Source of the DNA: Cacajao melanocephalus
Lineage: Eukaryota; Chordata; Mammalia; Primates; Pitheciidae
Direction of reading: 5' to 3'
Length of the DNA stretch: 64,000 nucleotides
Assembly (NCBI GenBank): GCA_963573385.1
Contig: CAUYLG010047286.1
Location: 1-64,000 of the forward strand
Shown here in pieces: positions 27,796 to 40,055 of the stretch (within the stretch, counting starts at the first letter, position 1; every line of letters starts with the position of its first letter). Position numbers and translations under genes: made by a program. Below the pieces are notes generated by a model that was not told where the DNA came from, searched no databases, and saw only the letters and a list, made by a program, of their open reading frames with translations.

Positions 27796-29640
27796 ATGAT
27801 CTGGCCTAGAATGTCAATCTCTCAGTTTTCATATTAGCCTGTTAATTGTCTACTCAGTTTTGCCATTATCAGCTGTCTGTTTATTCTTCAACCTTTATTG
27901 TTTGTTAAGGACATGGCAGACATTGAAAATTCAACATCTAATGGAGGATTTTTGCCTTCCACTAGGTTAAATAGAACCGAAAAGATCTTTTCTATACAGC
28001 TGACCCCTGAACAGCATATGAGTTAGGGGTACTGACTCTGCAGTAAAAAATGCAGTATTTGAGATTCTGCACAGTTTTCAATAGTCTTTAGACACATCTT
28101 TAATGTATTTCCTCCAAAGAGTGTACAATCTAGTGGAGAGACAATGCATTTGCTCATAAGAATAATAGCCCTAGAAGGTGCATGATAGGGATCCAGTGAC
28201 TCAAACAGATAGCATGTGTAGCATGAATTCCGACAGAGGAGAGATGGGTTTTTGTGTGTTTACATAGTTAAAGAAGGTTATTTGAAGGGGTAATTTGCCT
28301 GGGGTCTTGAAGTAGGGGAAAGTTCAAGTGAAAGTGGCACTGATAGGGAGGGAACAGAACTATTCTAGGATCTAAGGGAGATACTAATGTAGTAAACTCG
28401 AAACTGTATGGAGTGTTTGCAGCTCTCATTCCAGCCCTAGCATTCAGCAGGATGAAGTGGTGAGTCCCAGTGGCCCCAGATCCAAACATTTTCTTTCTGA
28501 GTGTGCAGGTTCTTGAAAAGATAAAAAGCTGACCTTCAGCCTCAAAACGACTCTCTGCTGCAAAGCTTCCTGGATGCCACACAGTGCCCCGTGTTTTTGC
28601 TGCTGACACATGTCACATGCAAACACAGTGCCTTATGAAGTGTATCATCCTGTGTTGTCAAATTGCTGACAGCTCAGGTGCTGTTGTGCAGGTGTCAGCC
28701 CAGTGCCCATAAGACTCACTCAGTACACTGATAATAACTTGCAGCCAAGGCTAGACTGCTCCAGGAGGCAAAAAAATATATCATCCACCTTTTGTTTTCT
28801 TTCTCTTTTTCAGCGTCAAGGCCACCACCCCCGACATAGTCATCGTCTTAAATCATGGGAGCAGACAAGCGTGGATGAGCCCATTCCAAGCTGCTGACAC
28901 ATATGGCCTGTTTGGGAAAAGGCAATGAGGCAGCTGAGTGAATATTGAGATGACCATCTCACTTCAGCACGGGAGCACTCTGAGGCCAGGGAGGGTAGGG
29001 GAGTGCATGGCTGGGCTGGGGACACCTTCCAAATATGCATGACAGGACAGAGCAGTGGATGGCATTGGAATACCCTCAGCTCCTCCCCCTGTCATTTGAT
29101 CTGTTTCTCACCAGTCTTTCTTCGCTTGCTTCTAGGAGATCCCTTTCTTCTTTTCCTTTCTCTCCTTACCTCTCATATTCATGGAGCATGTGTTGAATGA
29201 GAGATGAGCAGGGATCGATGATGATTTAACACTCATAGGTAAAGTGTGATTGGATGGCATGGGTAAGAGATAGTGATGAAGGCAGAAAAGTGATAAGCAC
29301 CACTCAGGTCACCAGTGGACAGGCTACCACGGGCCTGTGTAGGCAGAAAGAGGACATGAAGGAGCATCATCTATCACTGCCCTGATCTGCATGCCTCAGA
29401 GAATAGCCACCTCTCACCCCTATAAGAGTTGGCAACACCCTCAGCTGAAGGTAACAGAGACAGAGGAGCTGAGCGCCTGCTCTGTCTGTGTTCCCTGACA
29501 CCTGAATGTGGCACCACTGGAGAGTTAGAGACTCAGGGCTGGAACCTTCTGGGCATCCCTGCTTGTGAATCCAGAAATTTTCAGAGGCATCTCAGGGTGA
29601 CTTTTTGGTTCATTCTTTCCCTCCACATGCCCTTGACCTT
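27796..29640. other. Intergenic DNA with decayed repeats
   Basis: A piece near 28002-28050 (CTGACCCCTGAACAGCATAT) resembles a DNA-transposon terminus, but weakly. The piece 28057-28110 is duplicated at 33342-33399. The stretch 28125-28380 has L2-antisense flavour. The frames seen have no domain. Confidence 0.3.
28057..28110 (+). repeat. Short segment duplicated 5.3 kb downstream
   Basis: ATTTGAGATTCTGCACAGTT onward matches 33342-33399 with about 4 mismatches and one 4-nt gap. Confidence 0.8.
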
Positions 29641-29644
29641 GTAG

Positions 29645-29885
29645 ATGCTGGAACCATAAAATCTCAGACTTGGAAAGAACCTTAAATGACATCAGGTGAA
29701 TGCTCTTCATTCTACCTCTAATTTGTCAGTGTTTGGCTTCAGCTTGAACACTCATGACAGGGAGTTCACTGTTTCTAGAGGTAGCTCATTCCACAGTTAA
29801 CTCAAATGAATAGAATGTTCTCTCGTACTGTGAATTTTAAATGTTACACTCTGTATCTTCCAGCCCTTAATCTTAGCACTGTCCT
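29645..29885. mobile_element. Ancient CR1/L3-like or similar fossil
   Basis: GCTTGAACACTCATGACAGG, GAGTTCACTGTTTCTAGAGG and TAGCTCATTCCACAGTTAAC resemble the order seen in very old CR1-type repeats of mammals. Orientation is not determined. Confidence 0.35.
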
Positions 29886-30214
29886 TTGAAAACATACTCA
29901 CATTTTTTTTCCATATGCAGCTACCAGATCCTCCTAAGTTTTCTCTACTCGGGGAAAGTACTTGGAATCCTCCAGCCACTTCCCTAAGCAGAATTTCCAG
30001 ACCCATCACCAGCCAGGTGCCCCGCATCTGGGCCTGTGCCAGGTCTTTGAGGTTCCTTGTACTGTGCCCCACCTGCACCATCCAGCACTCCCCGGAAATG
30101 GAGGCTGTCTGCTTCTTCAAGGGACCCCATGTCACAGATAGAGCCTGGGAGCTCATTGGCTGCTGGAAGAACTTCAGCTCACTATTAATGCATGTGACCC
30201 CTCTGTCAATCCAA

Positions 30215-30850
30215 ATGCTTTTTTTTTTTTTTTTTAGACTTGCCATAAAATACACATAACATAAAATTTACCATTTTAACCAGTTTTTAGTGCACAGTTC
30301 AGTGGCATTAAGTACATTCATACTGTTAAGCAATCATGGCCACCATTTACCTTCAGAACTTTTTACCTTTTGAACAATTGAAATTCTATACTCATTAAAC
30401 AATGATCCCCTTTCTGTCCTCTCCCAGCCCCTGGCAACCATCATTTTGCTTTCTGTTTCTATGAATTTGACTACTCTAGGTGTCTCATACAAGTAGAATC
30501 ACATAGTATTTGTCTTTTTGTGAATGACTTATTTCATTTAGCATAATGTCCTCAAGGTTCATCCAATGTAGAGCAGGCGTCAGAGATTCCTTCCTTCTTA
30601 AGACTGAATACTATATAATTGCATGTATGTACCATAATTTTTAGCTATTTATCTGTGGATGGACACTCGGGTTGCTTCCACCTTTTAGTTACAGTGAACA
30701 ATGCTGCTTTGAACAGGGGTATACAAATATCTGTTCAAGTCCCTGCTTCCAATTATTTGGGGTACATATCCAGAAGTAGAATTGCAAATGCTAACTTTTT
30801 GTACTTGTTGCTGATTGACTGGATTTTTCCAACCCTGTATTTGTGAATTT
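30215..30850 (-). mobile_element. L1M 3' end, antisense, with poly-T
   Basis: A T-run (30220-30235) is followed by the antisense L1M tail ACATAAAATTTACCATTTTA, then CCTCAAGGTTCATCCAATGT and GGACACTCGGGTTGCTTCCA. It belongs to the same L1 class as 1200-2105. Confidence 0.85.
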
Positions 30851-31803
30851 CACTTTTTGATCCGCAAGTTCCTGTAGAACCACTGACTCTACAAATTGTT
30901 CTCATCATCTAAACCTGTTGAGATCATTAAGCCCATTGACACCTAAGTATCATACAACACACTAGTGATCATTTACATCATTAGCTCTACATCAGATTCA
31001 CTTGCAAGGCTCTGTGCCAAGCCCAAGATTTGTTTCTCACAAAGCATTGTCACCAGTCCACAAATTATGTCAGTTAGAGGGAACGCTGACGCAGGAAGCA
31101 GAAAGCAGCCATGGCCTCTTCCCTCTCTCTCTTTCCTCCCCCACTCCTACCCCACCTTGATCTCCTCTTTTGCATCTCTGCACTCTTCTTTGAGTTTTCT
31201 TCCATATTCCCATTCTCTTCTAAAACATGTCTGGGGATAGCCTGTAGCATGCTAGGTGGGGGTGAGTCAGCAGAAATGTCAGCTTGTATGGTCGCTTAAT
31301 CCATGTTGAGAGGTCCAGAGAGAAGTAACTAGTCAGCAGTGAGGTAGACACAAATCATGTGGGGTAAAGGTTTCAAACTTTAGAAGAAAAAATTCTAGCA
31401 TTTCCAAGATTGCTAACTTCTTTGAAGACATGTGCATCTGTCTAGCGCAGTAGCCCAGGAAGAGGAAGGAAGGCAGCCAAACTGTATTATAGGGATTCCC
31501 ACCAACTCAGAGAGCCAGAACCACAGAAGTCTTTGCATTCCCCAGCCCCACATCCAGGCTCCATTCAACCTATCTCACCCTGCAGGGTGGGATCTATACC
31601 CCTATCAGACCATTTCCATGATATTCCCAGTTTCTACTTGTAGTCTGAGGATAACGTGATTTTAAAATATTTGGTATCGTTGGCCTAGTTGTGATGTAGA
31701 ACTGGGGCAGAGTCTCAGCCAGAGAAGTGAACTATGGAGAAAATGGCAAACTCATCTGAAGAATAAGAATTTTTAAAGTTCAGTTTACTCAGATGCATGT
31801 GGT
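30851..31803. other. Intergenic DNA, nothing recognised
   Basis: No gene or named repeat is seen. Frames under 92 codons only. Confidence 0.4.
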
Positions 31804-31807
31804 TCCA

Positions 31808-32295
31808 GTTATCTATTATTGTATAATGAGCCAGCCCAAAACTCAATGGCTTAAGATAGCCATCTGATGATATATCAGGATTCAGGCAGAGCTCAGCTGG
31901 GAGTTCTTCTAAGTTCCTGAGTACATAGACAGAGGCAAGTCACCCAGTGGTAATCAGCAGGTGGATGCCCTGGTTTGAGAGTTGAAGATAGCTGCTTTCA
32001 TCTATCTGGCATCTTGGTGAGAATGATAAGGAAGCTGGGCTCCGCTGGGCTGTCACTTGAAACACCTAAATGTGGCCTCTCTGGCATGGCAGATTCAAGG
32101 TAATCAGACATCTTACATGATGGCTCAGGGCCCCAAGAGAGTGTTCCGATGAACAAAGTTGGAGGCTGCTGGCCTTTTATCATCTAGCTTTGGAAATCAC
32201 CTAGTATCATCTCTGATGTACTCTGCTGGTTGAAGGAGTCACAAGTTTCAAAGATAGGGGACACCAACCCTACCTTTTGGTGAGGGACTGTCAAA
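31808..32295 (-). mobile_element. Old LTR-like repeat, antisense, family uncertain
   Basis: GTTATCTATTATTGTATAAT, AAAACTCAATGGCTTAAGAT and GCTCAGCTGGGAGTTCTTCT, with a distal GTCAAAGAATTTACAACCAT, form the same motif order as the copy at 12252-12560. Confidence 0.5.
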
Positions 32296-33115
32296 GAATT
32301 TACAACCATATTTCAAAGCTGTCATATACATGTATGCATATTTGAATGTGATAATATAACCACATCTGCAGCTGCAATTCATCACAATACCCCACACAAT
32401 CTAGCATTCAAAGGGTTGTATGGCTTGGGAAGAGGAACTCACAACCTGTTGGGGCATCAGAGGTTTCACGAGTGAGACAGGTCCTGAAGGATATAAACTG
32501 TGTTACAGATGGAGATGGAGGAGGAACTGTCCAAGCAGAAGGAGTCAGGCAAGCAGAGACATAGGGAGAAAAATGATCATGAGAGGCAGGAGGAGAATTC
32601 TGAGGGTCTGCTACAGCTGGGGGTAGCCTCAGGAACAAAGAGGTCTCTGAACAGGGCAAAGACACAAAACATCAAGGATAGGATAGGGCAAGCAAGGGTT
32701 ATAGAGCACCTTTCAGGGAAAGACAGTGTAGGATGGAGACTTGAGGGAGAAGGAAGAATTTGAGTTCTAAATAAGTAGGGCACTCACTGCTGGGGAAGGG
32801 TTCCCAGAGGCTGAGGACTGAGAGTGGTTAAGTGCTTCTTTCACCTTGAAAATAAGGAGGTGCATTTTTCCTCAGGGATAAGAGCAAAGGAAAAAAGTGG
32901 ATTACTGATGAGTAAATTTTGAAGGACAGAGAAGTAAAGTGGAGGGCTGGCATCAGTCTTCTGAGTAATGTAAGAGGTAAGGCTATTTACTAAAAGTGAA
33001 AAATCACTGATACGTATGTTAGACATTTGCATGAGTTTCTATGAAAACACAAAATATGATTTGTTTAGAGAACTTTAGTAAAGTAAGCAAATGTTCAACT
33101 AGGTGTTAGAATGAT
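32296..33115. other. Intergenic DNA, possible L2 traces
   Basis: The purine-rich part 32440-32760 (AGATGGAGATGGAGGAGGAA and similar) resembles antisense L2, but too weakly to delimit. No gene. Confidence 0.3.
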
Positions 33116-33119
33116 TAAT

Positions 33120-33795
33120 TGTACAATTCAGTTTTTATTTTTAATGTTTTTCCTGTTTACAAAAATAATATATATCCACGGTAGAAAAGTTGAAAAATAT
33201 TAAAAGGTACAAGAAAAGAAAATCATCTATACACTCTACTATTACCCAAAGACAACTGCTAGGAGCTAGTTTTATTCCTATGCAATTGATTAATAATGCA
33301 GATATAGTTTTATTTTGTAACTGAATACAAATATTTTACATATTTGAGATTCTACACAGTTTTGCTTCAATAGTCTTCAGACACATATTTAATGTGTTTA
33401 ATGTCTATATGGTACCCATGCTGTGGAGATGCCATAACTTATTTAACCATTCTCTATTTTGGAATATTTAGATCATTCTGAGTCTTCATTATTTCACATA
33501 TACAGTGTGTCTCACATGTATATGCAGTATGTTATACAACATGTAAGTATATATAGATATCATCTATGAACAGTCTTTGTAAGTATGTGCCTCTCTGTTT
33601 TTTCTTAGGACATATCACTAAATCAGAACACATAAACTCTTTCAAGGTTCTTGAGACGTATTGCCAAACTGCCTTTCCAGAAAGGGTGTACCAATTTTTA
33701 TTTTCATCCACAATCAGGCAGCTCGCTGATCCTTGCCCACATTTTTGTCACTTTAAAAAGATACATCACTTGGGAAAGCTCAGTTTCTTCTGGTA
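33120..33795 (-). mobile_element. L1M/L1ME fragment, antisense, just upstream of the KCNK1 promoter
   Basis: CATAACTTATTTAACCATTC and GACGTATTGCCAAACTGCC-TTTCC-AGAAAGG with GTGTACCAATTTTTATTTTC are antisense L1 landmarks. The fragment ends about 0.9 kb before the KCNK1 ATG. Confidence 0.65.
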
Positions 33796-34129
33796 GTTGA
33801 CACATTGGGATGTTTTTTCACTGTAAAACTAAGGTCATGTTTTAGAAAATTCCGACTCAGACAAAGGACTTCTCTGAGACTGTCCTTTACTCTCAAGTCC
33901 TCTTTGTGAGGGGATGGGTGGGAGAGGAGACTGATTCAAGGTGCCTTCAGACTCTGAGGTTCTGGTATTTTCACCGGCATTACTGGCAGCAGATTGCTCA
34001 ACCCCTCGGCCAATAAGACAAAGAAGGAAAGTATTTCAGCGCTTGCTGTTTTTGTCATAGAGGCTTTGCTTAGGAGAAAATAAGTGGAAACAGGAGTAGC
34101 TCCGACAGCAGGCTTGGACCACCAGCGCA
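33796..34129. promoter_or_regulatory. Unique DNA upstream of the KCNK1 CpG island
   Basis: Repeat-free transition into the island. It includes a CCAAT box at 34010-34014 (GGCCAATAAG). A distal promoter role is inferred only from position. Confidence 0.35.
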
Positions 34130-34168
34130 CTGCCCGGAAGCGACCCCCACTACAAGCGCTTGATCTCA

Positions 34169-34237
34169 TACACACACATACACACACAAACACACACACA
34201 CACACACGCCACACACGCACGCACACGCCGCGCGCGG
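34169..34237. repeat. (CA)n running into (CG)n beside the promoter
   Basis: CACACA units with a few interruptions pass into GCACGCACACGCCGCGCGCGG. The tract is nearly continuous alternating pyrimidine-purine, the composition that favours Z-DNA. It lies about 460-525 bp upstream of the KCNK1 start codon. Confidence 0.95.
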
Positions 34238-34694
34238 TCCGCTGGAGTTTGGCTATTGGAGTCACGGAGGGAGGGAGCGGGAGGAGCTGGTGGCGGCCGG
34301 GCCGGGGTCTGGGCGCCAGCGAGCACCTGCCCCCATCTCTCGAAACCGCGAAGAGAGCGGTGTGTCCCGGGCCTCGGCAGCCCAGCCCCCGCTCTCAGGC
34401 CAAGTTTGCGCGCGGTCTCCGCTGACTCTCGGGTTACCTGAGCCGGCAACCACGTCAGCGCCACATCATCTGGGCTTTTTATATTGCAAGGAAACAGGAA
34501 AAGAAGGAAAAGAAACAACGCCGGAGAGAGCCAATCCCCGGGAGCCGGCGCTGCCCGGAGGAGCGGGCGGGCTCGGGCGGGCGCGCGGGGAGGCGGGCGG
34601 CCGGCCGGAGCCGGGCCCGGGCGGGGGCGGGGGCGGCGGGCAGCGCTCGGGCGGGTCTGCGGCGTTGGCCTTGGCTTTGGCGGCGACGGAGAAG

Positions 34695-35049
34695 ATGCTG
34701 CAGTCCCTGGCCGGCAGCTCGTGCGTGCGCCTGGTGGAGCGGCACCGCTCGGCCTGGTGCTTCGGCTTCCTGGTGCTCGGCTACCTGCTCTACCTGGTCT
34801 TCGGCGCCGTGGTCTTCTCCTCGGTGGAGCTGCCCTACGAGGACCTGCTGCGCCAAGAGCTGCGCAAGCTGAAGCGGCGCTTCCTGGAGGAGCACGAGTG
34901 CCTGTCCGAGCAGCAGCTCGAGCAGTTCCTGGGCCGGGTGCTGGAGGCCAGCAACTACGGCGTGTCGGTGCTCAGCAACGCCTCGGGCAACTGGAACTGG
35001 GACTTCACCTCCGCGCTTTTCTTCGCCAGCACCGTGCTCTCCACCACAG
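34695..35049 (+). CDS. KCNK1: KCNK1 exon 1 coding part (TWIK-1 residues 1-118 plus)
   Basis: This encodes the N-terminal third of the two-pore-domain K+ channel TWIK-1 (K2P1), a dimeric membrane leak channel. The full protein is 336 residues. The sequence starts MLQSLAGSSCVRLVERHRSA. The first membrane helix spans about residues 21-42 (FGFLVLGYLLYLVFGAVVF). The charged extracellular cap helices follow (about 45-90) with Cys69, known to form the inter-subunit disulfide. Asn95 in NAS is the known glycosylation site. Pore helix 1 and the start of filter 1 (STTG, residues 116-119) end the exon. Thr118 is the residue linked to TWIK-1's changeable ion selectivity. The chosen ATG has A at -3 and is the first in-frame ATG. 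The frame is open upstream to 34290 only through non-ATG codons. The exon ends CACAG|GTAGGG, phase 1, inside the Gly119 codon. Frame after the donor is intronic. The remaining exons (rest of filter 1, M2 to C-terminus) are outside the window. Confidence 0.97.
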
Positions 35050-35055
35050 GTAGGG
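35047..35055 (+). other. KCNK1: Splice donor of KCNK1 intron 1
   Basis: CAG|GTAGGG: the last exon base is 35049 and GT is at 35050-35051. The phase-1 cut leaves the G of the first filter glycine in exon 1. Confidence 0.95.
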
Positions 35056-35560
35056 TATCCTGCGCGCCCCGGCCACCTCGCACACACCCGGCACCCCCTG
35101 CCCCGGAGCCCTGGGCCCCTCTGACCCTCCCACCCCACCCTCCACCTTTCGCTATCCCGGCGCCTCCAGCCGGCCTCCCCGTACTGTGCTAGCGACCCTC
35201 CGACCTTCCCCTTTCTGGCGCCCTCGACCCCTGCCGCGGCGACTCGGGGAGGGCAAGGGCCGCGGAGCGGAAGCCAGAGAGGTGGCTCCAGACGTGACTT
35301 GGTTGTCGCTGTCTATAACTCTGGGGAAGTGGTCCCTAACTTCGGCCTGGGTGGCTGCAAGGGCTTCCTTCCCCACCGAGTTCTTTTTTTTGCAATCCCG
35401 TAAGCCAATCTATGGGATCTGAATGTGTAGCAGCACCTGGCTGCCGCGCGGCGAGGCAGCGGGGTGATGGAAACGCGCTAGCGCTCACCTTCCTCCTCAC
35501 CCCATCCCGGAGGCCGACGCTACACAATCTAGTAATAATACCTTATAAAGGGTCACCTTC

Positions 35561-37905
35561 CGGAGTCTGCCGTCCCTTTGGATTATACACAGATATTCCA
35601 GCTCTTTTGTACCTTGGAGGCAGTTTTAGGGGTAGCCGAGTGACATCACTCTGCTCTTCCCAGGTGACCTCTGGGCGGACGGGCCGATCTGGTTTCTTTT
35701 CAGAGTAGGAGGAGGGGTGAGAGAGAGCAAAGGGAGCATCGGATTGCCTAAGATCTGACTAAATGGGGGTACCCTGATTCAGGAGTTTCTTCAACTTTAG
35801 GTGCACGAGGCTTCTCTTAAACTTTGAAGCGCCCCGTTCCCGCACAACTCATCCGCGGGACGCTCTGCCATGGAGGAGCGTCCTCAGGTGAAGGATGAGT
35901 CCAGGCTCATGCCCCAGGGCTGGGTCACTGGGCCAGATTAGATGGATGAAGGCCGAATTTCCCCAGCCGGACGTAGTAAGGCACATAACCTAGGTGAAGA
36001 TATAAATTGGTATTTGGACACTCGAAGGAACCTCAAAGAGCGTTCAGCACAGTCCTTTCTTTTGATGCATGAGAGCCAGTCTTTGAAACAGTCCATCTTG
36101 TCATGCACAAGGTCACACACTTCTTAGTTACCAGTGTCATCCTGGAGCCTGGGCCTTGTGATTTCTTTGCCAGGAACACTTTGTCACCCCCGACTTTCAA
36201 CCTTTACAGGTGAATCACCTCCCTTTGTGTGACTCCCAACTCTTCCTTCCTCCCTACCCCCTCTCCACCACCCAAATTACTGTGTATCATTCCCTTTGGG
36301 CTATCAACTAGATAGTTGATTGTCTTGGTAATTCCTTGGTAATGAGTAATAATACACTATTCATGTAGATCGCATGAAACAATTATTCAAAGGTCTGGAG
36401 TGAATTATCTATCGTGAAATAAACAGAAGTGGAATTCTAGCTTGTATTGTGAGATCCAAAAAAACTGTGTTGAATGTAGCCCTAGACCAGACAGACCTGT
36501 TATCTCACTTTCCAAAGAATGCCTGTTCCCTTGCCAATACAACTTAATTTTTTGTTCCATAACTCTGCCTCCATTGTCTTTACCTAGCTCTCTGTTCCTC
36601 AGATCATTTAGAAGTCACCGTTCCTTTCCTTTGGAGTATGTTTGTTCTATATTGAGAGTCATTCATTCTTCCCAGAAGTAAGTGTTTCCACGGGGCTACA
36701 GAAAGTTTACAGCTGGGTCACAGTCTTGGATAAACCTTCACAGAATGATTATAGAGTGTGGTGATAATGTGAAGATAGAACAGGAATAAGAACAGTTTCA
36801 AGGAAAAAGGTTTGCTTTTTTCTCGGTGGGATTTTTCATGATTATTTCATTCTTCGTCTCAACATCGAATTACCTAATTAAATGTTAAAAATTAGTTTAT
36901 AATCTTGAATAGATGAGATGTTCTTCCCATAGGAGAATTAGAAAAGGTTGTAGTTTCTATTTAAGAAAGGGGTGGGGTGGGAATAGACATCTTATTATTG
37001 GTATTCACATTGCATTGTAGTTCCTAAGAAAGTCTGCATTCATGCAAAACAAGTGTTCATTTAGGAAATCAGTGCAAGGGGCACTTAAGGATAAACTCAA
37101 TGAAAAAGGTGCCTCTTGGTTTGTAAAGTTAGCAGATCAATGAATTCTTGTTATATGAATACAACTATTCTAAATGAAAAATACTCTTCTTTTGGCTTTG
37201 TACTGACCTATTATTTGACACATTTGATATTTCTTAAGGTTTCAAAATTATGATTACCCATTATTTGATTCATTTGATGTTGCTTAAAGTCTTCAAATTA
37301 TTATGGGTGCCCTAGCCATGAATTTTATGATGGGTGAGAAATCTTTTCTTCCCAACAAGGGGCAATAAAGAGATGTTAAATTGTTTGCTGGAAACAAACA
37401 ATATTTTAAATTGCTTGCTGGAAACAGACAGTTTTTTAGAGTAAAGCTGTTATGCTTCATTACTAGGAAAATATTTTCTGGAAAAGTACCAGCCAAGTAA
37501 AACGAATTGCAATCCCTTTTCTTTTTGAGATGGATATTAGACATACTGTGCTTGCTTTTTTCTTTTCTTAACACTTCTCCTTTTGATGGCAAGTCACTGA
37601 GATTATTGTTACCCAATTAATCAGTACAGTCAATCTTTGACTTACCCAGAATGCTAACGATGAGCATTACAAAGATGCTGTTATTGGTAGTCATCCTTGT
37701 AATACAGGCCCATGAGAGTATTTGTGTCAGAATCTTCTTACCTCTAGAACATACAGACTTCCATTTCTGGAAGGAACTGAGTAAAGTCTTCATGGTCTAT
37801 TTGGAAGAAATCTTAGGTTGGTAATTCAGCAATGTTCTTCTCATTCTCTGCTTTACCAAAGACTCTGAATTATTTCTGGCAAACAATTTAACATCTCTTT
37901 ATTTT
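35561..37905. other. Intron DNA, nothing recognised
   Basis: Repeat-poor compared with the rest of the intron. No exon-like frame with conserved features. Promoter-proximal intronic enhancers could lie here, but I see no specific evidence. Confidence 0.4.
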
Positions 37906-37909
37906 CCTT

Positions 37910-38655
<746 letters not shown>

Positions 38656-39125
38656 CCTTCCTGCTTCTGCTGTTTTCTCGAATGCTAAGGTGCCCTGATT
38701 GGAGGTAGCATGTCCTGAACTCCGTCACCCTTAATTATAAAAGATACAGCAACATCTGCCTAGGAATCATATGAGAACAGGTGAAAGAGTACAAGACAGT
38801 TTTGAGCTTTTCAGAAAGAAGAGTTGTATACAAAAAAAAAAAAAAAGGAAGCATTATAGACTGCAGAACTTCCCATAGAACTTTTATGCCGTGGTTTTTT
38901 TTTTTTAAGCGTTGGGGAAATAATGTCCAGGTGATACTTGGAAAGTAAGAAATAATTATTAAACTTTAGTAGCCATCTAAAACTTTGGACAGCGTCATTC
39001 ATTCTTAAGAACAATTCATGATGTTGATTTACTAAAGTTTACTTCTTTAGTCATCCCCAAGGCAAGGCCATATTGTGACCACGACTATTTGGTTAAAATG
39101 CAGTTTTTGTATTCATGCAGTATAC
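38656..39125. other. Intron DNA, nothing recognised
   Basis: Includes short A-runs (38831-38846) and T-runs. No gene. Confidence 0.4.
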
Positions 39126-39130
39126 AAACT

Positions 39131-39425
39131 TTTATTTTTGGAGATAAGAGTCCTGCTCTATCACTCAATCTAGGGTGCAGTGGCACCATGCTGGCTCACT
39201 GCAGTCTCTAACTCCTGGGCTCAGTTGATTCTCCTACTTCAGCCTCCTGAGGAGCTGGGACTGCAGGCACACACCACGGCACCTGGCCATTTTTAAAATT
39301 TTTCTGTAGAGAGAGTGGTCTTGCTTTGTTGCCCGGGTTGGTCACAAACTTGTTGCCTCAAGCCATCTCCTGCCTCAGCCTTTCAAAGTGCTGGGATTAC
39401 AGGTGTGACTACACCATGCCTGGCC
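39131..39425 (-). mobile_element. AluJ-like, antisense
   Basis: GATAAGAGTCCTGCTCTATC to CACCATGCCTGGCC, highly diverged. Confidence 0.85.
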
Positions 39426-39733
39426 CCTGTTCCTGTCATTGGTAGCCCTGGTGCCTTTAGTCAGGATACTGCTTTATCCCTATTTATGAAGAGATGCATT
39501 GAAACTATTTAAAGTGTTTGGTAAGTGAACTTAATTGGACTTGATTTACAGTGGCTTTTGATTAAAGCAAGGTAGGGAGCTGCTACAACATAGGTAGTTT
39601 TCAAACAAAGAAGATGGAAAGAGGCAATGGGGGATGCTGGACTGATTCTTAGTTTTCAAATTATTTTCAGTAGTAGAAATATGTTGTTACCATCAACAAA
39701 TACTTGTTGAGCTTTTAGAATAGAATGAAGTGG

Positions 39734-40038
39734 GCCAGACATGGTGGTTTACGTCTGTAATCCCGGCACTTTGGGAAGCTGAGGCAAGTGGATCACAAGG
39801 TCAGGAGTTCAAGACCAACCTGGCCAATGTGGTGAAACCCTGTCTCTACTAAAAATACAAAAATTAGCCGGGCGTGGTGGTATACACGTATAATCTCAGC
39901 TACTCGGGAGCCTGAGGCAGGAGAATTTCTTGAACCCAGCAGGCGGAGGTTGCAGTGAGCTGAGATTGTCACTGCACTCCAGCCTGGGCAATAGAGTGAG
40001 ACTCTATCTCAGAGGTGGGGAGTGGGAGAGGAAAAAAA
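39734..40038 (+). mobile_element. Alu (AluS/Y-like), sense, with 17-bp target-site duplication
   Basis: GGCCAGACATGGTGGTTTAC to the A-rich tail. Perfect flanking repeats AGAATAGAATGAAGTGG lie at 39717-39733 and 40039-40055. GGATCACAAGGTCAGGAG suggests a Y/Sc-type source. Confidence 0.95.
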
Positions 40039-40055
40039 AGAATAGAATGAAGTGG

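Larger units (their letters stand above)
34130..35560 (+). promoter_or_regulatory. KCNK1: KCNK1 CpG-island promoter and 5' UTR region
   Basis: The stretch changes abruptly to high GC and dense CpG, unlike the AT-rich flanks. Elements visible upstream of the ATG are an inverted CCAAT box (34255-34259), TGACGTGG on the minus strand (34451-34458, a CREB/ATF-type site) and a TATA-like CTTTTTATATTG (34475-34486). A CCAAT box lies at 34531-34535. GGGCGGG GC boxes lie at 34565-34571 and 34575-34581, with a run of them at 34620-34640. No ATG occurs between about 34260 and 34695, so the leader has no upstream start codon there. The transcription start cannot be fixed from sequence alone. The island extends through exon 1 into the first 0.5 kb of intron. 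Confidence 0.85.

Noticed and set aside
34290..34694. In-frame N-terminal extension of KCNK1 by 135 codons
   Set aside because: The frame is open, but it begins at GTG and contains no ATG before 34695. GC-rich DNA has few stop codons by chance, and the known TWIK-1 protein starts at MLQSLAGSS.
34479..35138. Long frames on both strands over KCNK1 exon 1 (219 codons minus, 189 codons plus in another frame)
   Set aside because: They are shadows of the real exon in stop-poor GC-rich DNA, with arginine/alanine/glycine-rich translations and no domain.
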